Shown piece after piece: positions 42,986 through 52,273 of a stretch of DNA of 64,000 nucleotides. This stretch comes from Furcasterigmium furcatum (lineage: Eukaryota > Ascomycota > Sordariomycetes > Glomerellales > Plectosphaerellaceae). The notes beneath the pieces were generated by a model that did not search any database, was not told the origin of the DNA, and saw only the letters and a list, made by a program, of their open reading frames with translations. How positions within the stretch are numbered: the first letter of the stretch is position 1; each line of letters begins with the position of its first letter. Location of the stretch: NCBI GenBank assembly GCA_001599815.1, contig BCIA01000003.1:5495598-5559597 (forward strand), written 5' to 3'. Made by a program: the position numbers and the translations under genes.

Positions 42986-44947
42986 ATGTCGACATACGAG
43001 GGACGACTGTTTGTCAATGGCGAACTGAAGCCGGCCATTTCCGGAGCGACCTTTCCGCTACATTTTCGACTTACCATGCCCTCTCGATAAATCATCTCGC
43101 TAACATGCCAAAAAAACAAAAGAGTCCGTTTGATGGTAGCCTGGTTTCGAACGTCTCCCGCGCCGCCCAGGAAGATGTCGATGCTGCCGTAGCCCACGCC
43201 GAGAGGGCCCAGCCAGCATGGGCGGCAGCTCCCGCAAAGGAGAGAGCTCGGGCGCTCAGAAAGCTCGCAGACTTGCTGGAAAGCCACAAGGGGAAGATTG
43301 CCGAGGTATGATGAATTACTCAGTCTCTAGGTCGAGTTCGGAGCAATCGTGACATGCCAGGTACTAACAGTTTGTTCACCCGCAGTTGGATACCGTCGCC
43401 ATGGGCAAACCAATTGCTGCAGCCGTGGCGGACGTCGACGAGGCTCGCGATTTCACATATTTCATGGCCGGTCTTACTGAGGCACTTGTTGGTCAGACAT
43501 CGACCAACAGCGCTGCTCATGTGAACATGACGCTGCGAGAGCCATTTGGTGTTGTCGCGGCCATTATTCCTTGGAACTTCCCAACGAACATTGTGAGTGT
43601 CATCGTGATGCGTTCAACATTCAGTCTTACTTGACTAACACTCGCTTCGTTGCAGTGGTCGCATGAGGTTTGCCCTGCGGTTGGCGCTGGAAATGCTAAA
43701 ATCCTCAAGGTATGTTGATCCAGACAGCCACAAGGCGCGAGGGGACTCAAACTGATAAAGTACACTTCAGGGATCCGAGAAGGCACCACTCAGTGTATGT
43801 CAAAGCAAGCAGCGCATCAAGCTTGAGCCAAACTGACAAACAACAGAGCATCTTTCTTGCCCAACTCTGCCATGAAGCAGGCATCTCGCCTGGCATCGTC
43901 CAGACAGTTAACGGTGCTGGCGACACGGGGGCTCTGCTCTCCTCGCACATGCGCATTCGGTAAGCTGACGGCCCTTGGCAGCAAATATGTGTTTCGATTC
44001 ACGGCAAGGAACTTGACGGACTAACCCACTCCTCATAGTAAGATCGCTTTCACCGGCTCTACCAATGCTGGTAGGGCAATCATGACGGCTGCTGCCAAGT
44101 CCAACGTCAAAGATGTCTCCTTGGAGCTGGGTGGAAAGTCTCCCTTGGTTGTGTTTGCAGATGCCGATCTCGAGCATGCCGCACGCATGGCGGCCTTTTC
44201 CTTCACCTTCAGTATGGGAACCCTGCCGCTTCCTTTCAAAAGGCAGGACAGATCGCTGACTCGCACGATAGATTCCGGGCAAGTCTGCACAGCCTCGACA
44301 CGTCTCTACATCGAGAAGAAGGCTGCTCCCGAATTCAAGCAGCTGCTGATTCAGGCTGTCAAGAAATTCCACCTCGGCGATCCGTCCAAGAAGGACACAG
44401 ACCTGGGCCCTCAAGCCGACGCTATCCAGTCACAAAACGTGCGCAAGTTCCTGGACATTGGCAAGAAGCAAGGAAAAGTGCTTCTCGGTGGCGAGGCCGC
44501 ACTGAACGTTGGGCCCAACTATATCTCGCCCACCATCTTCACCGACATGGGCGAGGATAGTGACGTGAACAAGTTGGAAGTCTTTGGGCCGGTGCTTGCG
44601 CTGCACGAGTTCGAAGGCGAGCAAGAAGCTATCTCCCGAGCAAACGATACCGAATGTAAGATCCCAAAACCCCAAACGTTTGATGGACTTCCCACGTCAC
44701 GGGATCTAACAGCCAACTTCCAGACGGCCTCTACGCCACAGTCTTCAGCAACGACATCTCAAAGGCGCTGAGAGTCGCTCGATCTTTGCTAGCCGGAACT
44801 GTTGGTGTGAATGTTTCTTCTCCCTACGGTGCTTATGAGCTGCCCTTTGGAGGATTCAAGTCTTCCGGCATTGGGCGCCAGAAGGGCAACAGGGCGGTGG
44901 AGGCTTGGACACAGGAGAAGACGGTTTACTTGCAACACGAGTGGTAG
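42986..44947 (+). CDS. NAD(P)-dependent aldehyde dehydrogenase with a defective-looking first splice junction
   Basis: Eight introns are expected. Seven are clear GT-AG: 43306-43385, 43593-43655, 43710-43770, 43795-43846, 43960-44038, 44212-44271, 44656-44723. Motifs are GVVAAIIPWNFPTNI, SLELGGKSPLVVFADADLE with the general-base Glu, NSGQVCTASTRLYI with catalytic Cys, EVFGPVLALHEF and PFGGFKSSGIGRQ. The enzyme oxidises an aldehyde to an acid. The first exon (ATG 42986, MSTYEGRLFVNGELKPAISG) must join SPFDGSLVSN at 43123. There is a CGCTAAC branch and an AAAAG acceptor, but no GT between 43014 and 43125. In-frame joining would need a cut after CCG at 43057, where the donor reads CTACAT. Alternatively translation could start at the ATG at 43105 (MPKKQKSPFDG). 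The gene may be hypomorphic, use an unusual donor, or contain a sequence error. Confidence 0.82.
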
Positions 44948-45614
44948 ACGTAGTCCAAGAGCAAGAAGAAAAATAGATTCTGGCCCGTTGGAATATTTCC
45001 CGGTTGCTATGAGTACTTGAGACGCATGCATGAAGCACTTGTCTTCCGGAAAGCTTGGGTGTCCCAGTGAGCCAAAGAAGCTTTTGGTTGTGAACTCAAA
45101 AGCAGTACTGCGACTCTTATCAAACTGTGGACATACGACTTCATCAGCCCATGAGAAGACTTCAGACACAAGCTCAGTGTAGTCGTGGGCATCCGACTAG
45201 ATGTCAACGGCCCTGCTTGATCCTAGAGAGCGGCCACCATCACCATCGCCTTGTGCGCTACAGCCGCTCAAGAATGCGTTGTCCTGCTCAGGGGACGATT
45301 GGAGTCGTCGGCAAGGTACGATGTTCAACTCGTCGAGTGCCCTGTCTGGTCCCCGGTGGAATTACTCGTGGCTCCAGCGCAAAGTTGGTCCTCCAACTCC
45401 TGGCCGCTGTTGAACTTATAGGACAATGCGACGTCGCCGTTCTCAGGCCACAAGCTCTGGAGGGCTGGGCTTGGTGGAGAAAAGTGAAAGCCGTCCAAAT
45501 CAATAACACATTAGAGGGAAAATCCAAGATTTTTCCGGAACTGATATCGATTCTCGCTGGATATGATGTTAGGAACACATCGTCGAGACCCATTGTGAAG
45601 GGGCACGAGGAGGC
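44948..45614. other. intergenic, convergent 3' ends
   Basis: 667 bp between the convergent aldehyde dehydrogenase and activator genes. No gene is supported. Confidence 0.4.
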
Positions 45615-47793
45615 TTACACATCGACACCTTCTGAACCACTGAAGTATACCAAGGGTCCGTCTTCGAAACGATCTCCAGCGTCCGCGGAAGACGAGAGTA
45701 TGTCGGTCGTGTTATTCAGATCGAAAAGCTCGACTGGATCGAGCATCAGATTGGAAGCAGTCGGTTGTGGCCACGACTCCTGCACTCCAATAAACGAGTT
45801 AAAGTTCTGTCGTATACGCGGATCGAGGTGACAAGAGGAGGTGATGGCAGAAGTATCGTTCTTATCGAAGGTTCCTAAAGTCTACAATGAAGAGAGAATC
45901 AATAACTCGTCTCGCTTTCGCTTCCGGAAAGGATCGACTTACCATGAACTCATCCATTTCTTCTTCAGCGTGGCCGATCGCTCCAGCGTTTCGTGTCGTC
46001 TGGGCCGCATGAACCGAATTATGCGACTTGAGCTGCTGAATCAAGGCCGAGATGGGCGTTGATTTGCGATGGGACGATAGTAACGACACATTCCGGAGTA
46101 AGTTGTACGATGGCGGGAGGACGGCTTCATGAAAACACTTCAGAAAGCGTTCCAAAGCTTCGAGAGCGACAAGCCAAACGCTGCGCAGCTCTGCCGACCA
46201 GTCAAATGATTGCGCGTGCCACAAGCGACTGCACAGAAAGGCTTGCAGCACTTGTAGATGAAGTATGTTCAGCGGCGTGGCCGAATGTCCGTCGACGGTC
46301 GTCGAGCATGTTCTTATGTGATCGGGGAGCCTCTTCTCCCATAAGAGGAAAGCTTGTTTGGCATTCTCGAACGAGTGTCCGTCTGCGTTGGCGCACATCC
46401 AGTCGTTGGCTATGCAGAGTATCTCCAGCTGTTGAGAAAACACACTGATGGCATGGGTCGGTTCTTCGAGTTCGGCGGCCTCGGCAGCAACGCCTGGTAG
46501 CAGAGCCTGTTGTAGGTTCCAAGGCTCCCACTCCTCGTTGTTTGCCGTGTCCAGAGGAAGCAAACCCTTTACCTGGGGGGAGCATATGTGAGGCTTTTGG
46601 CCGGTATGCAGCGACACCAAGGTATCGATGGCAAAGCACCCAAGCCAGGTTCGCTGCTGCTCTTCGTTTGTCAGGAAGGGCTGGTCAAGGCCGATATGTC
46701 TCGCAACAAGCATTGCCTGTCCGGCTAATAGGCTGGCTACCAGCCATTGGCGGGAGTAGTATTGAAGGAGTGCGAGAACAAGGAATGCCTGCACGTGACC
46801 TGTTGTGTATTTGTCTTCGTCTTCGATCGGTATCATGTCGCGAGCGGTACGGTAGATATCTTCGGAAGCTTCTCGAGAGGGGGGTTGGCTTTGGTTTGTA
46901 CTTTTTCTCGTGTGGTTCGGAAAGCATTGGGTGATTGTAGAGTGCGCAAAGATGGCCCAGAGGAGCGCGTTCTCACCCGTCCTCCAATCTGTCGAAACTC
47001 CTGGCTGGACACTTTGCTGTCGATACTCAAACAGGGTTCGACGGACCGAATGCCTTTGGAAAATGGGCATCCATGGGTGCGTCAGAGAGAAGAATCGATT
47101 CAATAATAGCTGCGCGTTCCGAGGCAAATCTGGTCTGCGAGAACTAGGCCCGGCGCTGCTGCCGACCACGGTGGTCAAGCTCGGGACCCGGACTTCGGCG
47201 GGAGAGACAGGAGCTGCTGAAATTGTAGGTTGTTGAGTGCTGATGGCTTGCTCGTCTGCTGGTACCTCGCCCCTTTGGGGAGCCGGACTCTGAGCAATGT
47301 CGGAAGAGACTTGTATTGACCGTGCAACCCACGACAGGTCCTCCACAGAGGGCGCTTCAGAGGCTGTTGGAAACTCGAATTCACCGTCTTCCTTTTCTCT
47401 GTCCAAGATGGAGTTCAGGATCTGCGGGATGGCGCTCGATCTCCAGGTCGATATCGGGCTCTCTTCGCTGTGCCCTTCGTCCGTTGCGTCTCGGATATAA
47501 GCTGACCACCCCGGTTTGAGTAAAAGGAGCCTTCGAACCGTGTCCTCACTTCCTTCGATGGAAGAAAAGGTCAAGCCCCAAAGGCATTCGAGGGCTCGTA
47601 CATAGCCTGTTCGAAGGCCTCTTTTCTTGGCAGAGGTACCGTAGGAACAGGTCCTCGTGGCCTCGAGACACTTCTGGCATGAGGGTTTGGTGCCGTTGCA
47701 TTTGAGCTTGCCCTGTCTGCATGGGATGCAAGCCTGGCGGACCCTAAGCCTCTTGCGCCGTGCTGTATGATCGCTTTCGTTGAAGGTATTCAT
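45615..47793 (-). CDS. Zn2Cys6 transcription activator, QA-1F/QutA-like
   Basis: Two exons, about 705 residues. The intron is 45882-45942 (GTAAGT...TTGTAG); the second exon adds 88 residues (TLGTFDKNDTSAITSS to GSEGVDV). The start is the ATG at 47793; the frame extends upstream without another ATG. The DNA-binding cluster is CX2CX6CX6CX2CX6C in ACIPCRQGKLKCNGTKPSC and CLEATRTC. It is followed at once by KKRGLRTGYVRALE, a segment shared with QA-1F and QutA. The middle region has the fungal-TF homology domain: FFSLTHPWMPIFQRHS, ALLWAIFAHST, QAFLVLALLQYYSRQW and HIGLDQ. QA-1F-type activators switch on quinate genes and are held inactive by the repressor encoded next door. It is divergent (480 bp) from that repressor gene, the same pairing as in known qa/qut clusters. 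Confidence 0.85.
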
Positions 47794-48273
47794 GGCTGGT
47801 CGATGAAGGGTAGTCGTTCGAGTCGCCCAATTGCGATGTCTCTTTGCACGCACCAGGACAGCAGAGCGAAGGGGGGGACGTGTTTATCGGAAATGGAGGA
47901 TAAGTACTAATGCGAGTACCGTAAGAATGCGGGGGACTATAATTATCTTGCTATCTAGGTACCTACCGACTCGTGTGGTAAGTAAGGTAAGGTAGTGAGC
48001 CTTATCAGCTAACACGTCTCGGTTCACGGCACAGGCCTAGTGCCCTCGTTTATGGCTGCTGTGGGGTGACTAACGGTAGCGCGTGCATGGGCAAACGTCA
48101 CTGCGGCAATGAATATAGCCGGAGTCGTGGTGGGAAATGACGAAGGCAACGCTTCAACCGAGGATCTTCCTACACAATATCTCCCATCCGCCTTATACGC
48201 GCGGATACTCCGTCCGGGATGACTTGTCGACATTTTGAATGGCCACCGCAGATGTCGAGATGAAGATGCGACC
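47794..48273. promoter_or_regulatory. divergent promoter of activator and repressor genes
   Basis: 480 bp. GGATAAGTACTAATGC at 47898-47913 matches 14 of 16 positions of the QA-1F consensus GGRTAARYRYTTATCC, about 105 bp from the activator ATG. It suggests autoregulation as in Neurospora qa. An AGGTACCT palindrome is at 47957-47964. Confidence 0.45.
47898..47913 (+). promoter_or_regulatory. candidate QA-1F/QutA-type activator site
   Basis: GGATAAGTACTAATGC matches GGRTAARYRYTTATCC except at positions 12 and 15. It lies in the activator/repressor divergent region. By a simple equal-base calculation a match this good is expected about 0.7 times in the whole window on both strands, so position is what makes it interesting. 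Confidence 0.4.
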
Positions 48274-51012
48274 ATGTCGATGACTCCGCCAATGCCACCA
48301 CCAAACGGAACAGCAGAAAACACAGTAGCTCAGGTGCGTTCTGTGAACATCCACGTTTCTGAAAACGGTCATGTGTAGCTAATGATATCCACTTCATAGA
48401 GGACGACTCACAGCCCATGTCCAAGCTTGCTCACTGATGGGAGCGGGAATGCAAGCCTGTCAAGCGACTCGACACCGCAGCTCCGGCGTCCCAACATCGA
48501 CCAGGACGCCTCGATCGTCTTCACAGGACCTCGCGGTAATGGGAAGTCCAGTCTGGCCGTCCTCGCGGGCCTGCTTCTGGGGCGCCATGTAGTGGACGCC
48601 GACGAATATCGGCACCTCGCCAAGGCAGCCCAGACACCCAACGACGATGCTCTGAAGAGAAAGTATGGTGAAGGGGATGAGCCGTATCGAGACCGCAGAG
48701 TCGAGTGGACGAAAGCCCTGCTCACTCGCTACAGCAAGGGGTTTGTGATCGCTTGCGGCCCCGTCCTTGCGATGAGAGGGTGTCGCGAATTCACCAGGGC
48801 GTACGCAAAGACCCATCCCATCATTTACGTCCGGAGCTGCGGTCTCAGCGATGCGGCGAATCTTGGAACAGTTCAGAAAGCGGGCAGAAGGGGAGCCAAG
48901 GATGTGCCGGAAAGGGTACAGGAGCTTCTCAGCATGTGCCATCGACTCTCCAACTACGACTTCTTCAACTTACCAGAGCGGTGGAAGGCCGCCGGTGAGC
49001 CCTCTGTTGGCGAAAAGAGCCTCCAGGAGGCCCTTCCCCACCGAAATCTGTCTGCGAGGCAAATGCAAGCATTGCAGAGAACCCAGGCGTCGCTGGCGAG
49101 TTTTCTTGCGTCGGCATTGGGATACGACGCCTCGTCCTTGTCTCACACCATCTTCCCAACATTGTACCCGCGTCTTCCCCAGAACAGGGTTTATTCCAAT
49201 CTGATACGCGTGCGGTTGTCAGACAGGGATCTCGACATCTTCAAGGTGACCGTCGGAGCCGATGCGGTCGAAATTGTCAACGATATCTGGCAGTCTTCCG
49301 ATGTCGAAGACGGCCACCTCGAACGATTGACACGGATAGTTGCCGAGATACGCCGCTATCTTCAGGTACCAGTCGTTTACCACGTCGAACACGAGCCGGC
49401 TCATCCACTTCAGAGCCAAGACGACCGGGATGGCTACCTCACCGTGCTGTACCAAGGCTTACGGCTGGCTCCCGAGTATCTGACCATCAATCTGTGCACC
49501 GAAGATGCCATTGTGAGCGAGCTTTGCCGACACAGCGGCCACACCACCATCGTTGGACATTACGAACACGCCAATGAAGAGGATGGGTTTTGGGCGTCGC
49601 CTGTGCCCCGAAACTGCTACCTCCGAGCGGTTCGCATGGGCTGTGACGTTGTCCGCATAGTCAAAGGAGGCCGATCCGTGGAAGAGGACTATCACTGCCT
49701 CTCGTTTTCAGCAAAACTCGCGTCGGTACCAGACACTGTCCCCATAATCGCCTACAACATTGGCCAAACGGGCCACCTTTCACGCGTCTGCAATTCGATT
49801 CTCAGCCCCGTGGTGGACGATGCCGCCGGGAACACAAACACCTGCGACATGACCATCCGGACGAGATGGTCTACCCTCTTTTCGCTGCGGCTCTTAGATC
49901 CGCTACGGTTCTTCGTCTTCGGTGCCTCGGTCAGCCACAGCATGTCCCCCGCCATGCACAATGTGGCGTTCAACACGCTGGGCATGTCGCATACCTATGA
50001 GACGCGGGAGACGACGGTGCTGGAGGACCTACCAAGCTTATGGAACGACCCCAATTTCGGAGGAGCCAGCATCAGTCTGCCGTTCAAGAAGTCCATCTTG
50101 CGCTATGTACGTCACCACAGTCCTTCGGTAGAAATGATAGGCGCCGCCAACACGATTCTTCCCATCCGCTCCCGCGACAACAACGAAAATGCGACCTCGT
50201 CACCTCGAGAGTTTCGGTCCAAGGATTTCAGACATAAAGCTGGTCCCGTCCTGGGCCTGTACGCGGACAACACCGACTGGATGGGCATTTGCGCCTGCCT
50301 GTCACGCTCAATATCGCCCGCGAACACAATCAACAGAGAAACTGTCGGCCTGGTCGTGGGAGCTGGCGGCATGGCGCGTGCGGCAGTCTACGGACTGCTG
50401 TATCTGGGCGTTCGCAACGTCTACATCTACAACAGGACACCGTCACGGGCTAAAACCTTGGCCACTCACTTCCAGCAAGTCTTTGCCAACTTCGCATCCA
50501 GCAACAGCCAGAACACGGCCAGGAAACCGGGCGACGACACTCCGACCACGGGATTCAAGATCACTACACTGGAATCTGTGCATGATCCGTGGCCGGCCGG
50601 AGAGAAACCGCCAAGTATTGTCATATGCGCGATCAAAGCTCATAAGGAATGCGACTCGAGCTCACCTCCCTTTGTGATGCCATCTGCATGGATGGGTAGT
50701 CCTACCGGGGGTGTTGTTGTTGAGGTCAGTTGTTGCCCATCTGGTCTTGTTTTCCGGCCCAAAGAACTAGTGCTGACGGAAACTTTATTCTAGCTGACGT
50801 TCTACACACCCGAAACTCACCTCATGAAGCAGTTTCGGGAGCAGAAGCCTCGGGGCTGGACGTTAGTGGACCCCATCGAAGTCTTTCACAGCCAAGCTTG
50901 CACGCAGTTCGAGATATTCACTGGGTCCCGAGCGCCTGCTGGGGTAATGCGAGATGCGTGCCTCCACGACTACGTGGAGAAGATGAAGCAGGGTGTTTTT
51001 AACCAGGACTAG
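48274..51012 (+). CDS. quinate repressor-like protein (QA-1S/QutR type)
   Basis: Three exons, 867 residues. Introns are 48334-48399 (GTGCGT...CATAG) and 50725-50793 (GTCAGT...TCTAG). The ATG at 48274 starts a 20-residue first exon, MSMTPPMPPPNGTAENTVAQ. Three AROM-derived domains follow. Residues of about 58-250 are shikimate-kinase-like with P-loop GPRGNGKSS. Residues of about 285-490 are type I dehydroquinase-like, ending in GQTGHLSRVCNSILSP. Residues of about 522-865 are shikimate-dehydrogenase-like, with GASVSHSMSPAMHN, DNTDWMGI and VVGAGGMARAAVYGL. In the dehydroquinase part the Schiff-base Lys position reads Arg (VVRIVK, about residue 438). This suggests a sensor rather than an enzyme. 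QA-1S/QutR binds the activator and releases it when quinate or a related ligand is present. Length fits QA-1S (918 residues). Confidence 0.9.
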
Positions 51013-51060
51013 ATGAGATTATATCACGGGGTCAAACGGCTTAGGACCCTGTTTCTCAGA

Positions 51061-51390
51061 GCCTCCATCGGCACGGCGCCGGCGCCCAACCTCGCCGCCT
51101 TCCACTTTCGCGCCATCGCGTGCTCGAACCCGGCCACTGTCTTCGCCCTGTACAGGGAGAGGGGCCTGCTCTGCGTCGTCGCGGCCTCCTCGGCCTGCGC
51201 CTGGAACATGTACGCCCTGCTCACGCCCATCCGCTACATCCTCAACCCTAGCCTCGGCCTGACGACGCCGCTGCAGTCCGGCGTGCTGTACCTGGCGCCC
51301 GGCGGCGGCCACGTCCTCCACACGGTCAGGAAGCGGACGCTGCGCCACGGGCTCCATTTCTGGCAGGACCGCCTCCGCGCCGGCTTCTGA
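51061..51390 (+). pseudogene. MFS transporter remnant
   Basis: The frame after the repressor stop reads TVFALYRERGLLCVVAASSA, AWNMYALLTPIRYILNP, GLTTPLQSGVLYLAPGGG and ends at 51390. This is an internal piece (one or two helices and loops) of a fungal drug-antiporter-type MFS transporter, which normally has about 500 residues. The expected glycine-rich loop after LAPG is broken (GGGHVLHTVRKRT) and no further transporter sequence follows. The gene is a fragment with an internal deletion. Confidence 0.72.
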
Positions 51391-51721
51391 ATCTTGGCCG
51401 TCTCTCTGCCGGGCACGATGTTGACTATTGGCTGTGGCAGGAATTGGAGGCCGAAGCATGAGGGGTGAGAGAGAGACACCACATATGTCGACCGCCCGGT
51501 AATACCACGTATCTTGCGTACGCGAGGTCTGAGACAGGAGCGTCAGACGCATGCCATCGCCACCACGGCTGTCGCGACAGCGACGTGTTGCCATGCAACG
51601 GGGTGCCTGCAGCAAGAAGATCTCTGGACAATATAAGGGAGATCTTGAAGTATCCGTGTAAACCTCATCCACCCAAACCATCCTCCTTCCAACCCCTTGC
51701 CACAATTTACGTATATTCACA
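51391..51721. other. intergenic, leader of the collagen-like gene
   Basis: 331 bp ending in a CT- and CA-rich leader before the ATG at 51722. No other gene is seen. Confidence 0.4.
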
Positions 51722-52273
51722 ATGAAGACCATCTCCTTCCTCGCTCTCCTCTCGGCGGCCTCCGCCGTCGCTGCCAGAGGCTCTCACCACCATATTGCCC
51801 GCCAGGAAGTACCAGCGGCCCCTTCGCCTCCGGTTGCTCCAGTCGCGCCTGTTGCCCCTGTCGCCCCTATTGCCCCCTCCGCGCCGGGTGTCCCCGGAAC
51901 GCCTGGTCAACAGGGCACGCCCGGCCAAGAAGGAATCCCCGGGACCCCCGGGTCTCCCGGCGGCGTCGCGGCTGAGCCCGCTCCCGCTCCCGAGTCGGCC
52001 CCCGCTCCCGAGAGCCAGTCCGGCATCCTCACCGGCGTCGTCTTGGACACGAGTCTTGTCGACCATGCCACATCCGCCAACAGCATCCTCACCGGCGTCA
52101 CCCGCGAGACCACCTTCCCCACGGAGACCCCAGAGACAACGATCCCCCCCACTGAGTCGACCGAGACAGGTGAACCCACTGCCGTCTCCACTACGGCTGG
52201 TGCCGCCGGTATTGCCAGAAGCGTCGGCGCGGCGGCGGCCGTTGCCCTTGGGGTGGCGGTGCTTGCTATGTAG
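51722..52273 (+). CDS. secreted collagen-like, Pro-rich, probable GPI-anchored protein
   Basis: Single exon, 183 residues. Residues 1-18 form a signal peptide (MKTISFLALLSAASAVAA). A dibasic-poor linker is followed by Val-Ala-Pro repeats (PVAPVAPVAPVAPIAP), then eight or so Gly-X-Y triplets (GVPGTPGQQGTPGQEG, GIPGTPGSPGG) at about residues 59-85. An Ala/Pro/Glu stretch, a Thr/Ser/Pro/Glu-rich stalk (TETPETTIPPTESTETGE) suited to O-mannosylation, and a C-terminal small-residue/hydrophobic tail (AAAAVALGVAVLAM) follow. The tail looks like a GPI-attachment signal. Collagen-like triplets in fungi are known from surface proteins such as fimbriae and adhesins. It should sit in the wall or membrane surface. 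Function unknown. Confidence 0.82.
   Translation: MKTISFLALLSAASAVAARGSHHHIARQEVPAAPSPPVAPVAPVAPVAPIAPSAPGVPGTPGQQGTPGQEGIPGTPGSPGGVAAEPAPAPESAPAPESQSGILTGVVLDTSLVDHATSANSILTGVTRETTFPTETPETTIPPTESTETGEPTAVSTTAGAAGIARSVGAAAAVALGVAVLAM

Noticed and set aside
51019..51732. 237-codon minus-strand open frame over the transporter remnant
   Set aside because: Antisense; the plus strand gives recognisable transporter sequence and this frame does not.
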